Notes: a model not told the origin generated them from the letters alone. Positions 1-8,438 are shown, counted from the first letter of the stretch. The stretch: 64,000 bases of DNA from Shewanella sp. KX20019 (GCF_016757755.1 NZ_CP068437.1:1426001-1490000); one strand, 5' to 3'. Translations and numbers: made by a program.

Positions 1-225
1 CTTAATCGTATCAGTACAATGGCCACCTATGCTCACGATAAAGGGCTTGTCGTCAATGCGGGGCACGGTTTGCATTATCATAACGTTAAGCCGATAGCCG
101 CAATTCCAGAGCTTTATGAGCTTAACATTGGCCACGCGATTATCGCCCGAGCTGCTATAGACGGTTTAGCAACAGCGGTACGTGATATGAAACAGTTGAT
201 GGTCGAAGGTCGTCGAGGCGAATAA
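1..225 (+). CDS. pdxJ: Pyridoxine 5'-phosphate synthase, C-terminal part (cut by window edge)
   Basis: Only the last 74 residues lie in the window; the reading frame is open back to base 1. The residues NAGHGLHYHN, followed by the IAAIPELYELNIGHAIIARA stretch and a final GL..AV..MK helix, match the end of PdxJ. PdxJ is the cytosolic TIM-barrel enzyme that condenses 1-deoxyxylulose 5-phosphate with 3-amino-2-oxopropyl phosphate in vitamin B6 synthesis. acpS follows on the same strand, the usual pdxJ-acpS order of gammaproteobacteria. Identification rests on this conserved tail and on context. Confidence 0.93.
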   Translation, partial: LNRISTMATYAHDKGLVVNAGHGLHYHNVKPIAAIPELYELNIGHAIIARAAIDGLATAVRDMKQLMVEGRRGE

Positions 226-255
226 GCTGTTAGCCAACATTGATTATGCCAACAA

Positions 256-289
256 AGCCGAGGATAGTATTTAGCTATTCTCGGCTTTT
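256..289 (+). terminator. Hairpin with T-run after pdxJ
   Basis: An AAAGCCGAG-GATAG arm pairs with CTATT-CTCGGCTTTT and is followed by T residues. It sits between pdxJ and acpS, so acpS may be read partly by read-through or from its own promoter. Confidence 0.75.
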
Positions 290-322
290 GTATAACTAAG
301 CTTTACACTTAAGAGGGGATTT

Positions 323-718
323 ATGATTGTTGGTCTAGGCACAGACATCGTTGAGATTGCACGTATAGAGATGCGAGTCCCAGCAGCAGGCGAAGAGGCC
401 TTAAAGATCCATCGCTTGGCTAAAAGAGTGTTAACGCCATCTGAGTTTAGCTTGTTTGTAGCATCTTCCTGTCCAGGCCGATACTTGGCTAAGCGCTTTG
501 CCGCAAAAGAGGCGGCAGCAAAAGCACTAGGCACTGGCATTGGCCGCGGGGTGTCATTTCAACATATTGAGATCAGCAATAACGATAATGGTGCTCCTAT
601 TGTAACCTTTAATGGTGGTGCGGCAGAGAGGCTGGCGGCACTTGGTGGCGTTCGAGGTCACTTGTCTATTGCTGATGAGAAACACTATGCAACCGCAACT
701 GTTATATTAGAGTCTTAG
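323..718 (+). CDS. acpS: Holo-[acyl-carrier-protein] synthase
   Basis: Transfers 4'-phosphopantetheine from CoA to a serine of apo-ACP and so activates fatty-acid synthesis. The 131-residue protein opens with IVGLGTDIVEIARIE, which carries the Mg-binding aspartate (Asp8). It also has the second signature RYLAKRFAAKEAAAKALGTGI, with the conserved FAAKEA core, and an HLSIADEKHYA segment near the end. Length is normal for the trimeric AcpS family. The start is preceded by AAGAGGGG. It lies directly after pdxJ, the common arrangement. Confidence 0.97.
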   Translation: MIVGLGTDIVEIARIEMRVPAAGEEALKIHRLAKRVLTPSEFSLFVASSCPGRYLAKRFAAKEAAAKALGTGIGRGVSFQHIEISNNDNGAPIVTFNGGAAERLAALGGVRGHLSIADEKHYATATVILES

Positions 719-813
719 CGTAATAGAGCGTTGTTACAGCTTATTAAAATGGTACATTTAACTAAATTAGTCGAGTGGGTGACGCTCTTCAGCCTGCTAT
801 TAACGGAGATATT

Positions 814-1164
814 ATGACATCTAGAGTCTATGTATTAGCGCAGTTTCAAGCAAAGGAAGGTAAAGAGGCGGAGTTATTTGAGGTGCTAAAGGCACTAGAA
901 CCTGACTCTTATCGAGAGCAAGGTTGCATTCAATATATGTTGACGCGCCAAATTGACCATCCGAGTGCATCAAGAACAGATTATTCCATCGTATTTAATG
1001 AGATCTGGCAAGATGCCGATTCATGGGCAGCTCACGGTCGCAGAAAACAGATCCAACACTTTTTTGAAACTCAAGTTAAAGCTGACAACGGCTTGGTGAA
1101 AGATGCAATTGTCACCGCCTATACAGATGAAGGTTATGAGTACGATAAGCCGATTTTCGAGTAA
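814..1164 (+). CDS. ABM-domain (antibiotic biosynthesis monooxygenase-like) protein
   Basis: A 116-residue single-domain protein of the dimeric alpha/beta-barrel ABM superfamily. It starts with a beta strand (VYVLAQFQAKEGKEAELFEVL), has a central CIQYMLTRQID strand and an FNEIWQDADSWAAH segment, and then an H..TQVK helix, as in YgiN-type proteins. Such proteins often act as small quinol or aromatic oxygenases without cofactor, but the substrate here is unknown. I chose ATG 814 because GGAG lies six bases upstream; an in-frame GTG at 775 lacks a ribosome-binding site. Single gene with no functional partner nearby. Confidence 0.8.
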   Translation: MTSRVYVLAQFQAKEGKEAELFEVLKALEPDSYREQGCIQYMLTRQIDHPSASRTDYSIVFNEIWQDADSWAAHGRRKQIQHFFETQVKADNGLVKDAIVTAYTDEGYEYDKPIFE

Positions 1165-1245
1165 GTAACATTAATTGCGTTAACAATGGGGTATTAGATA
1201 AGTTTTTATCTTGCTGTCGTTGCTTGGAAGTATTTGTGGCGGTAG

Positions 1246-1440
1246 TTAACTTGTTTGTACCTCAAAGCTATTCGATTTGTCGAGCTGTGCCTGACATTTA
1301 AGAAAGCTCAACGCCGTGGTGCTTCGCCCATTCTTGTAATCAAGAGTAGAGCCAAGAGGCAAAGCGCTTGTCCCCGCTGTTGATTTCATAAGAGTCAATC
1401 CCTCAGCGCCCCGGCGAAATTTAAACAGCGAAATTTCCAA
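1246..1440 (-). repeat. Suspected dispersed-repeat fragment with a short open frame
   Basis: On the minus strand a 64-codon frame reads MEISLFKFRRGAEGLTLMKS..., with no ribosome-binding site and no recognisable domain. From memory, similar short frames (AEGLTL..., LPLGSTLDYKNGRS) recur between genes in Shewanella and related genomes, which would make this a repeat rather than a gene. That recollection is unverified. Call kept weak. Confidence 0.3.
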
Positions 1441-1574
1441 CGGGGGAGATTGCTGTCTGGTCTTTGGCTACTTAAATGTAATTCTGATGTTCACTGATGT
1501 GGCGGTTTATCTAATTTAAAGGCTTTTATTGATAACTCTAATGCTGAGAGCTTGCGCTTTTATAACCCAGTGTA

Positions 1575-1960
1575 GGTACGGCTGAGGCCTTCGAAAACAG
1601 GACGTTTTCGTTGAGCCCACAAGGCCAATTCTGTTCCATACAGAATTTGGCACTCCCTCCGTCCATGGAGGCCTGATGTGTTTGCGGCGAGCCTCAGCAG
1701 TATCTGCACATACGGTCGTTCATTCACATCTGACCCATAGGGAGATGGGAAATGTCGTTATGATGTCGGGAGCATCATCGACCATGTGATCACGACATTC
1801 GGATACCCAGTCCAGCACCACTGCAGGTCATTGGAACCACTTTTACCTGGAGGTAACTCTCTTCTGCCCATTGACGAGTTCCGTGACCCTAACTATGTCA
1901 GCTTGTGAATGAAACAAGAGGTCGCTACAGACTATTCCGATCAAGCGTACATCGGGTTGA
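1575..1960 (+). ncRNA. Densely structured intergenic element (candidate ncRNA or mobile repeat)
   Basis: Several strong pairings are visible. GCTGAGGC (1581-1588) pairs with GCCTCAGC (1691-1698) and encloses three hairpins: CGAAAAC/GTTTTCG (1592-1610), AATTCTGT/ACAGAATT (1627-1647) and CCTCC/GGAGG (1656-1671). Downstream, AATGTCGT/ACGACATT (1751-1799) encloses ATGATG/CATCAT (1760-1778), and TTACC/GGTAA forms a small hairpin at 1843-1856. No protein frame spans it. It could be a structured RNA or a folded repeat element; strand is not proven. Confidence 0.45.
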
Positions 1961-2065
1961 TACCGGCCTGAATATTTGCTCTATTAATAGTGAGCAAAAT
2001 CCTTTAGGTTAAGGAGAAGTTAAATATAACTATAATTAGACTTGATAAAGTATGGAGACACTCAG

Positions 2066-2611
2066 ATGAAATCCGCCGTAGAGCAGCTATCAACTTATAA
2101 AAGTGTGCACTTAAATCCCAGCAACATAAAGACCCATTTTTTTGGTGTGCCACTGATTATCTGGTCGGCCTTTGTTGGTTTTAATCTTATCCCAATCAAT
2201 TTTGCAGTGTTTGATAATCCAGTGGTTAGCTTTAATGCCGCGACTGTTTTTGCGGTGGTGGTATTGGCCTATTACTTCATGTTGCACGTCAAGTTGGCAG
2301 TCGGTTTGACTCTATTTATTATTCCGGTGCTATACACCTCTAGCATCGTTGCCCAATATGATGGCGCTGGATATCTCGCTATAGCAACCTTCGTCATAGG
2401 GTGGATCATTCAATTTATAGGTCACAAATATGAGAAGGCAAAACCTGCTTTTGTTGATGATTTGAATCAACTACTCATAGGGCCATTCTTTTTAATGGCA
2501 GAAGTCTATTTTAAACTTGGTTTTGAAAAAGAGCTTTTAGCGGAGATTACGCCAATTGCTCGGGATAAACGCAGAGCGCTAGAAGCAGCGAAGAAAGCCA
2601 AGGCTGTTTAA
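2066..2611 (+). CDS. Mpo1-like (DUF962) membrane protein
   Basis: A 181-residue protein with four hydrophobic segments. The N-terminal YKSVHLNPSNIKTHFFGVPL pattern and the later GHKYEKAKPAFVDDLNQLLIGPFF stretch are the two His-containing signatures of the DUF962/Mpo1 family. Yeast Mpo1 is an iron-dependent dioxygenase that shortens 2-hydroxy fatty acids; whether the bacterial protein does the same is inference. ATG 2066 is preceded by TGGAGA at good spacing and is preferred to a TTG at 2042. The C-terminus is Lys/Ala-rich and cytosolic. Confidence 0.82.
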   Translation: MKSAVEQLSTYKSVHLNPSNIKTHFFGVPLIIWSAFVGFNLIPINFAVFDNPVVSFNAATVFAVVVLAYYFMLHVKLAVGLTLFIIPVLYTSSIVAQYDGAGYLAIATFVIGWIIQFIGHKYEKAKPAFVDDLNQLLIGPFFLMAEVYFKLGFEKELLAEITPIARDKRRALEAAKKAKAV

Positions 2612-2620
2612 ATGTTGCAA

Positions 2621-2652
2621 AAAAAACGCTAAACCAGTGGTTAGCGTTTTTA
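2621..2652. terminator. Bidirectional terminator between Mpo1-like gene and corB
   Basis: AAAACGCTAA and TTAGCGTTTTT flank a short loop, with A and T tracts on either side. It serves the convergent genes on both sides. Confidence 0.8.
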
Positions 2653-2656
2653 TTCG

Positions 2657-3931
2657 TTAAGCCTTTGGCTGCTCATAATGTTTAGGCAGGACTCGCACGG
2701 TTTTAACCATATTGTCACCGAGCTCAATGACTTCAATTGGGTAACCTGCGATACGCATGCTGGTTTTGATTGTTGGGATCTCTTCCAGATGCTCTAATAT
2801 CAAGCCATTGAGCGTTTTGGGGCCATCAATCGGAAAGTGCCATTCCATCTCTTTGTTCAATTCACGAATGTTAATAGTGGCCTCAATAAGAAAGCTACCG
2901 TCTTGTTGTTCGCTGATGTCTTCGCTCGGAGTGGTAACCATTGAAGTGGTGTAATCACCAACAATCTCTTCCAGAATATCCTCGAGTGTGACCAATCCTT
3001 GAATATCACCATATTCATCAACGACGAGACCAATACGCTCTTTGTTTTGCTGAAAGTTGCTCAGTTGCACATTAAGCGGAGTACCCTCTGGAATAAAGTA
3101 CAACTCTTTAACTGCACGCAATAAGGACGATTTACTGAACTGCCCCTTAGACTGCAACCGCAATGCATCGCGTAGATGGACAAAGCCTACTGCGTCATCA
3201 ACGGTGTCTCGATACAATAGAACGCGAGTATGTGGACTCTGAATAACTTGTTTGTTAATGCTCTTAAACTCGTCATTAATGTTGATGGCATATAGCTCTG
3301 AACGCGGTACCATCACATCTTCAACGGTCACCTTTTCTAAATCCATAATAGACAGCAGCATCTCTTGATGTCGTCTTGGGATTAATGCGCCAGCTTCGTG
3401 TACAACGGTTCGTAGCTCCTCTTGGCTTAGCGCGTCAGAGGTTTTTGTCGAATTGATCCCAACGAGTCTAAGTACACCAGAGGTGATGAAATTGACAATT
3501 TTTACGAATGGAGATAGCACTATGAGCAGAAAACGCAATATGTAGCTAGATGGAAAAGCGATACGTTCTGGGTGCAATGCGGCAAAGGTTTTAGGAGTAA
3601 CTTCGGCAAAAACCAATACTACTAGTGTCAGTACACCGGTTGAGATAGCAATACCCACATCACCAAATAGGCGTAATCCGATTATAGTCGCAATTGACGA
3701 GGCAAGGATATTGACTAGGTTGTTGCCAATTAAGATGAGTCCAATCAGCCTATCGGGCCGCTCCAGCAGCTTAGTGGCTCGAATCGCCCCCTTATGTCCG
3801 CTCGATGCCAGATGGCGTAGACGATATCGGTTTAAGGTCATCATGGCTGTTTCAGAACCTGAAAAATAGGCTGAAAGTAAAATCAAGACGGCTAAAACAG
3901 ACAATAGTACGCCAGTGGATATTTCGTCCAA
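2657..3931 (-). CDS. corB: CNNM/CorB-type membrane protein with CBS pair
   Basis: The 424-residue protein has the YfjD/CorB layout. An N-terminal DUF21 membrane domain with about four hydrophobic helices (residues 1-180) contains SGSETAMMTLNRYRLRHL. A CBS-domain pair follows (about 200-320, starting VEDVMVPRSELYAI and including LVVDEYGDIQGLVTLEDILEEIVG). A CorC/HlyC C-terminal domain (about 335-420) ends it. Family members are implicated in Mg2+/Co2+ efflux or resistance, with nucleotide sensing by the CBS pair. It lies beside ypjD and ffh, the arrangement known from Escherichia coli, and both corB and ypjD run away from ffh. Confidence 0.85.
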   Translation of the reverse strand: MDEISTGVLLSVLAVLILLSAYFSGSETAMMTLNRYRLRHLASSGHKGAIRATKLLERPDRLIGLILIGNNLVNILASSIATIIGLRLFGDVGIAISTGVLTLVVLVFAEVTPKTFAALHPERIAFPSSYILRFLLIVLSPFVKIVNFITSGVLRLVGINSTKTSDALSQEELRTVVHEAGALIPRRHQEMLLSIMDLEKVTVEDVMVPRSELYAININDEFKSINKQVIQSPHTRVLLYRDTVDDAVGFVHLRDALRLQSKGQFSKSSLLRAVKELYFIPEGTPLNVQLSNFQQNKERIGLVVDEYGDIQGLVTLEDILEEIVGDYTTSMVTTPSEDISEQQDGSFLIEATINIRELNKEMEWHFPIDGPKTLNGLILEHLEEIPTIKTSMRIAGYPIEVIELGDNMVKTVRVLPKHYEQPKA

Positions 3932-4050
3932 AAGGTGGAGCTCCGCTGTGGATAAAAAAAGCTGTAAAAATTAGTAATTACAGATATTTCGAAAGTATGT
4001 CAAGTTTGGCTCAATGCTAAACTGATTGAGCCACTTGGCGTAGATTAGAT

Positions 4051-4839
4051 TTAGTTGAGGATCAATTCTTTAACAATGCGGGCACCAAAGTATGCCAGTG
4101 ACAATAGTAGTCCACCAGTTAAGGTGTAAGCAACCGCGGTCCTAATCTTACAACCCACCCAATATTGTTGGGCCAACATAGCAATGTAGACGCACCAAGC
4201 GAGGATAGACAAGACTGCTTTGTGGCCTTTACCCTCTTCAAACATATCGTCGAGGAAGATAAAGCCGGTAGCGAGCGCTAAGCTTAATAAAATCACTCCG
4301 ACAATCACAAGGTGATACAGCTGCTTTTCGACCGTCATCAGCGGCGGCATATGTGATGCCATGACCAGTTTTTTATTCTTGAGTCGATTCTGAATAATGG
4401 CCAACTGGATGGCATAGAGTGCCGCAATCATTAACGCACTGTACGCCATTAGTGACAGAACGACATGCACTAGCACATCAGGGTGGATCTCAAAGTGGAT
4501 AATATATTCCGGTGGTACTAACCATAAAAGAGCAACTGATATGACCGAACAGGCGTAAACCACTGGCACAACGACGATGACTTTAAGACGGAATAGTAAA
4601 ATGGTGAAACTAAAGGTGATGATCCAATTCACCATTGAGATGACATTGGTCAAACTAAAGTTCTGTCCGTCTCCGGTAAAGGTAGCTTGTGACAGTGCCG
4701 CTGCATGTAAAACAACACCTATGGCCGCTACAGCTGCAACTAATTTTCGGTTTGGTCCGTCTGCGTGAAAAAGACGAGTCGCGACGAGAACCAAAGCAAT
4801 ACTGTAAAAAAACATGGCTGACGCTGAAAAAATAACCAT
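4051..4839 (-). CDS. ypjD: YpjD, CcsA/CcmC-like inner-membrane protein
   Basis: A 262-residue protein with eight or so hydrophobic helices, resembling the cytochrome-c assembly (CcsA/CcmC) superfamily. Visible features are HADGPNRKL after the first helix, the conserved HPDVLVHVVLSLMAYSAL segment (two histidines), and a C-terminal HKAVLSILAWCVY helix. E. coli YpjD has the same size and the same place next to ffh. It lacks the full tryptophan-rich WWD motif expected of a haem chaperone, so a direct role in cytochrome maturation is doubtful. Probably expressed with corB. Confidence 0.85.
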   Translation of the reverse strand: MVIFSASAMFFYSIALVLVATRLFHADGPNRKLVAAVAAIGVVLHAAALSQATFTGDGQNFSLTNVISMVNWIITFSFTILLFRLKVIVVVPVVYACSVISVALLWLVPPEYIIHFEIHPDVLVHVVLSLMAYSALMIAALYAIQLAIIQNRLKNKKLVMASHMPPLMTVEKQLYHLVIVGVILLSLALATGFIFLDDMFEEGKGHKAVLSILAWCVYIAMLAQQYWVGCKIRTAVAYTLTGGLLLSLAYFGARIVKELILN

Positions 4840-5245
4840 TGAGTATTAACCTATTGTTTTGTGAACTTATTGTTCTATTAACTTGTTGGCGAGCCAAAAA
4901 GTTAAAGCAGACTAAACGACACTTATACTAACTTGATTCATACATAAGTTGAATGACTGAATCACAAATCGTAATGCGCTATGTTTCCATTCGAAACTGA
5001 ATCGATTTTAATCACGGAAACAGCGAACAACGCTTAGCATTAGAATAACATGAGGTCGGGTTAATTGGGCAGTGACATTGGTTGCAAAATTAAGTGGATT
5101 CTATGTCTTAGGTCAGTTTTTTTGCAAAATGTTACCTTAAGATGCAAATGTAAGCCAAGTTACTTGGTTCATTGAGTAGCATAATATCTGGGCATCGCTA
5201 TAATACGGCCCATCTATATCAATTTTAAACGGTAAGAACTGGATA
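4840..5245. other. Divergent promoter region ypjD / ffh
   Basis: Roughly 400 bases between divergent genes. A TATAAT hexamer at 5199-5204, about 40 bases before the ffh start, is a good -10 candidate, but no convincing -35 lies at normal spacing. No coding frame or strong hairpin was seen. Confidence 0.5.
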
Positions 5246-6619
5246 ATGTTTGAGAACTTAACTGACAGATTGTCACGTACGCTGAAAAATATCAGTGGCC
5301 GTGGTCGCTTAACGGAAGAGAACGTTAAGGAAACCTTGCGCGAAGTTCGCATGGCACTACTTGAGGCCGACGTCGCCTTACCAGTTGTACGCGACTTTGT
5401 TAGTAGCGTAAGAGAGCGTGCAGTAGGGCAGGAGGTATCTAAAAGCCTTAGTCCCGGCCAAGCATTTATCAAGATTGTTCAAAGCGAGCTAGAAAATGCG
5501 ATGGGCGAAGCTAATGAAGCTTTGGACCTATCAGCTCAACCTCCGGCAGTGATTATGATGGCCGGTTTGCAAGGTGCAGGTAAAACCACCAGTGTTGCAA
5601 AGCTTTCAAAATTCTTACGTGAACGCGAAAAGAAATCTGTGCTAGTGGTGAGTGCCGACGTCTATCGTCCTGCAGCAATCAAGCAGCTAGAAACATTAGC
5701 TGCAGAAGTTGAAGTTGAGTTCTTCCCATCAGATGTCAGCCAGAAGCCGGTTGATATTGCCAAAGCTGCGATTGCGCACGCCAAGCTTAAGTTTATTGAT
5801 GTAGTGATTGTCGATACAGCAGGCCGTTTGCATGTTGATGAAGCGATGATGGACGAGATTAAGGACCTTCACGCTACAGTAAACCCAGTTGAGACACTGT
5901 TTGTGGTTGATGCCATGACCGGGCAAGATGCGGCAAACACAGCGAAAGCCTTTAATGAAGCATTGCCGCTTACGGGTGTCGTTCTCACCAAGGTTGATGG
6001 TGATGCACGAGGCGGTGCTGCACTGTCTATTCGCAATATTACCGGTAAGCCGATTAAGTTCTTGGGTGTAGGTGAGAAAACTGACGCACTAGAAGCTTTC
6101 CATCCAGACCGAATCGCTTCACGTATTTTGGGTATGGGCGATGTCTTGTCGCTTATCGAAGAAGTTGAGCGCGGCGTCGATCAAGACAAGGCGATGAAGC
6201 TTGCTGCGAAAGTGAAAAAAGGCGGTAACTTCGATCTAGAAGATTTCCGTGAACAGCTGCAGCAGATGAAGAACATGGGCGGCATGATGAACATGATTGA
6301 GAAGCTTCCTGGCGTGGGTCAGTTACCACCAGAAGCACTTGCTCAAGTTCAAGACGGTAAAATGACCGGACAGATGGAAGCGATTATTAATTCAATGACG
6401 CCAGGTGAGCGTCAGCGACCTGATATTATTAAGGGGTCACGCAAACGCCGTATCGCAATGGGCTCGGGTACACAAATTCAAGACGTAAACCGTTTACTTA
6501 AACAGTTTACCCAAATGCAGAAGATGATGAAGAAGATGTCGGCCAAAGGCGGCATGAAAAAGATGATGCGTGGTATGAGCGGTATGTTACCACCAGGCAT
6601 GAAAATGCCGGGTCGCTAG
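5246..6619 (+). CDS. ffh: Signal recognition particle protein Ffh
   Basis: The GTPase of the signal recognition particle. It binds 4.5S RNA and the signal sequences of nascent membrane proteins and docks with FtsY. At 457 residues it has the standard order: N domain (1-85), G domain (about 90-295) with the P-loop GLQGAGKTTS, DTAGRLHVD and TKVDGDARGG motifs, and a methionine-rich M domain (about 325-457, ending KKMMRGMSGMLPPGMKMPGR). Sequence and length match E. coli Ffh closely. It stands immediately upstream of the rpsP operon. Confidence 0.99.
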   Translation: MFENLTDRLSRTLKNISGRGRLTEENVKETLREVRMALLEADVALPVVRDFVSSVRERAVGQEVSKSLSPGQAFIKIVQSELENAMGEANEALDLSAQPPAVIMMAGLQGAGKTTSVAKLSKFLREREKKSVLVVSADVYRPAAIKQLETLAAEVEVEFFPSDVSQKPVDIAKAAIAHAKLKFIDVVIVDTAGRLHVDEAMMDEIKDLHATVNPVETLFVVDAMTGQDAANTAKAFNEALPLTGVVLTKVDGDARGGAALSIRNITGKPIKFLGVGEKTDALEAFHPDRIASRILGMGDVLSLIEEVERGVDQDKAMKLAAKVKKGGNFDLEDFREQLQQMKNMGGMMNMIEKLPGVGQLPPEALAQVQDGKMTGQMEAIINSMTPGERQRPDIIKGSRKRRIAMGSGTQIQDVNRLLKQFTQMQKMMKKMSAKGGMKKMMRGMSGMLPPGMKMPGR

Positions 6620-6646
6620 TCTATTATTAATTGTTCTGTACATAAT

Positions 6647-6692
6647 TTTACAGGTTAGGATGAGTTTTCGTTCTAGCCTGTAAATCGTTTTT
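6647..6692 (+). terminator. Terminator after ffh
   Basis: TTTACAGGTTAG pairs with CTAGCCTGTAAA (one G-U pair) and a T-run follows. Confidence 0.75.
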
Positions 6693-6763
6693 GGCGTAAT
6701 AAACGTCGATTACGGTTGCATTCGCTGGTCAGTCAGGTAATATCTGCCAGCTTTCTATCTGGG

Positions 6764-6796
6764 GCTCTCCGCGAACACGGAGTTTCAGTTTTTATT
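6764..6796 (+). promoter_or_regulatory. Hairpin plus T-rich tract in the rpsP leader
   Basis: CTCCG and CGGAG pair around a six-base loop and are followed by a T-rich stretch, about 50 bases before rpsP. It resembles a weak intrinsic terminator inside the leader and could set operon read-through. Inference only. Confidence 0.35.
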
Positions 6797-6837
6797 TTTG
6801 CTTGATAAAAAGCAAATCATTAGAGGATACAAAACGC

Positions 6838-7089
6838 ATGGTTACCATTCGTTTAGCTCGTGGCGGCGCAAAAAAGCGTCCATTTTATAACATCGTTGTT
6901 GCTGACAGCCGTAACGCCCGTGACGGTCGTTTCATTGAGCGTGTTGGCTTTTTTAACCCATTAGCTCGTGGCCAAGAAGAAGCTTTACGCTTAGATCTTG
7001 ACCGCGTTGAGCATTGGGTTGCTAACGGTGCTGCTACATCTGATCGTGTAGCAAAATTGATCAAAGACGCTCGTAAAGCAGCTGCTTAA
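6838..7089 (+). CDS. rpsP: 30S ribosomal protein S16
   Basis: The 83-residue sequence MVTIRLARGGAKKRPFYNIV, followed by the ADSRNARDGRFIERVGFFNP block, is diagnostic of bS16, a small-subunit assembly protein. ATG 6838 is chosen because TAGAGGA lies about ten bases upstream and the length then matches the family; an upstream in-frame start would add an unrelated tail. First gene of the rpsP-rimM-trmD-rplS operon. Confidence 0.98.
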   Translation: MVTIRLARGGAKKRPFYNIVVADSRNARDGRFIERVGFFNPLARGQEEALRLDLDRVEHWVANGAATSDRVAKLIKDARKAAA

Positions 7090-7109
7090 TAGCGTTAAGG
7101 TATAGATTG

Positions 7110-7640
7110 ATGAGCAGTAAACAAGAACCCGTCGTACTTGGTAAATTAGGTTCAAGTCATGGCATTAAAGGTTGGTTGAAGATCACTACCTATACCGATT
7201 CTGTTGAAGGTATTTTTGATTATTCTCCTTGGTTGTTAAAAGAGCAAGGTGAATGGCGTGAGGTTAAAGTCCTCCAGTGGCGCATGCAAGGTAAAGCCGT
7301 AGTTGCTTGTCTTGAAGGTGTAGAAACACGGGATCAGGCTCAGGCGCTTACAAATTGTGAGATAGCCGTGACTGCGGAGCAGATGAATGTTTTGCCAGAA
7401 GATGAATTCTACTGGCGAGATCTTATCGGCTGTGAAGTGGTTAATACCAAAGGTTATAACATGGGCAAGGTGCAGGAGATCGTGGAAACAGGATCAAATG
7501 ACGTGCTTCTTGTTAAAGCTAACGCAAAAGATGGCTTTGGCAAAGCGGAACGAATGATCCCCTTTGTCACCGAACAGTTCATCATTAAGGTGGATTTGAC
7601 GGCAAAACAGATTTTAGTGGATTGGGATCCGGACTTTTAA
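7110..7640 (+). CDS. rimM: Ribosome maturation factor RimM
   Basis: A 176-residue 16S rRNA processing factor that binds S19 and helps 30S head assembly. The N-terminal RimM domain begins VVLGKLGSSHGIKGWLKI. The C-terminal PRC-barrel starts near EFYWRDLIGCEVVN and contains the MIPFVTEQFI segment. ATG 7110 follows TTAAGG at good spacing. It lies 20 bases after rpsP and 15 bases before trmD, so the operon is tight. Confidence 0.97.
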   Translation: MSSKQEPVVLGKLGSSHGIKGWLKITTYTDSVEGIFDYSPWLLKEQGEWREVKVLQWRMQGKAVVACLEGVETRDQAQALTNCEIAVTAEQMNVLPEDEFYWRDLIGCEVVNTKGYNMGKVQEIVETGSNDVLLVKANAKDGFGKAERMIPFVTEQFIIKVDLTAKQILVDWDPDF

Positions 7641-7655
7641 GTCGAGGTAGAGCAG

Positions 7656-8402
7656 ATGTGGTTAGGGGTAGTAACCCTGTTTCCGGAGATGTTTCGTGCC
7701 GTAACAGACTTTGGTGTAACGGGTCGTGCAGTTAGCAAGGGTTTGCTAGAGATGCAAACGTGGAATCCTCGTGATTTCACCCATGATAAACATAAGACAG
7801 TGGATGACCGCCCATACGGTGGTGGCCCTGGCATGTTAATGATGGTGCAACCTCTACGTGATGCCATCCATGCAGCAAAAGCTGCAGCTGGAAAAGAGGC
7901 AAAGGTGATCTACCTTTCTCCTCAAGGTCGTAAGCTTACACAGCAAGGCGTTGAAGAGTTAGCTAAGTCATCCAGTTTGATTTTAGTGTGTGGACGATAC
8001 GAAGGTGTCGATGAGCGTATTATTCAAACTGAAGTGGATGAAGAGTGGTCGATTGGAGATTACGTGCTTTCGGGCGGTGAGATACCAGCGATGACTTTGA
8101 TTGATTCAGTATCAAGACTTGTTCCTGGCGTGCTGGGAAAAAAGGCTTCGGCAGAGCAGGATTCCTTCTCTGACGGTTTACTGGATTGTCCCCACTATAC
8201 GCGTCCGGAAAGTATGGATGGTTTGGAAGTTCCAGCCGTATTGTTAAGTGGCAACCACGAACATATTAGACGCTGGCGTTTGCAACAAAGTCTCAGTAGA
8301 ACTTTGTTAAGACGACCAGAATTACTTGAAAATCTAGCTCTGACTGGCGAACAAGAGAAGCTTTTAGCTGAATTTGTAGACAGCATCAAACAAGATGATT
8401 AG
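7656..8402 (+). CDS. trmD: tRNA (guanine-N1)-methyltransferase TrmD
   Basis: Methylates G37 of tRNAs with G36, using S-adenosylmethionine, to prevent +1 frameshifting. The 248-residue protein has the SPOUT trefoil-knot signatures YLSPQGR, CGRYEGVDERI and DYVLSGGEIPAM, plus the PYGGGPGMLMM loop. The C-terminal segment (HYTRPESMDGLEVPAVLLSGNH) is standard. Third gene of the operon; an AGGTAGAG ribosome-binding site precedes it. Confidence 0.98.
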   Translation: MWLGVVTLFPEMFRAVTDFGVTGRAVSKGLLEMQTWNPRDFTHDKHKTVDDRPYGGGPGMLMMVQPLRDAIHAAKAAAGKEAKVIYLSPQGRKLTQQGVEELAKSSSLILVCGRYEGVDERIIQTEVDEEWSIGDYVLSGGEIPAMTLIDSVSRLVPGVLGKKASAEQDSFSDGLLDCPHYTRPESMDGLEVPAVLLSGNHEHIRRWRLQQSLSRTLLRRPELLENLALTGEQEKLLAEFVDSIKQDD

Positions 8403-8438
8403 TCGAAGCGTAGTTATTACTAGAATGGAGTTTATTTA

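Larger units (their letters stand above)
1165..2065. other. About 0.9 kb without a supportable gene
   Basis: No convincing coding sequence lies here. It holds two distinct-looking blocks: a minus-strand open stretch at about 1246-1440 that I suspect is a dispersed repeat fragment, and a densely folded block at about 1575-1960. Both are listed separately. Just before the next gene (about 2010-2060) the DNA becomes AT-rich and is likely to hold its promoter. Confidence 0.6.

Noticed and set aside
271..540. Open frame on the minus strand over acpS
   Set aside because: Antisense shadow of the well-conserved acpS frame; no ribosome-binding site and no domain.
1501..1575. A possible remnant of a GNAT acetyltransferase (FIDNSNAESLRFYNPV followed by stop)
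   Set aside because: The N-S-N-A-E-S-L-R-F-Y string resembles the end of acetyltransferases, but upstream codons give no CoA-binding motif and no ribosome-binding site, so a pseudogene call is not supportable.
5137..5472. Minus-strand open frame over the ffh start
   Set aside because: Shadow of ffh and its promoter; codons do not resemble a protein family.
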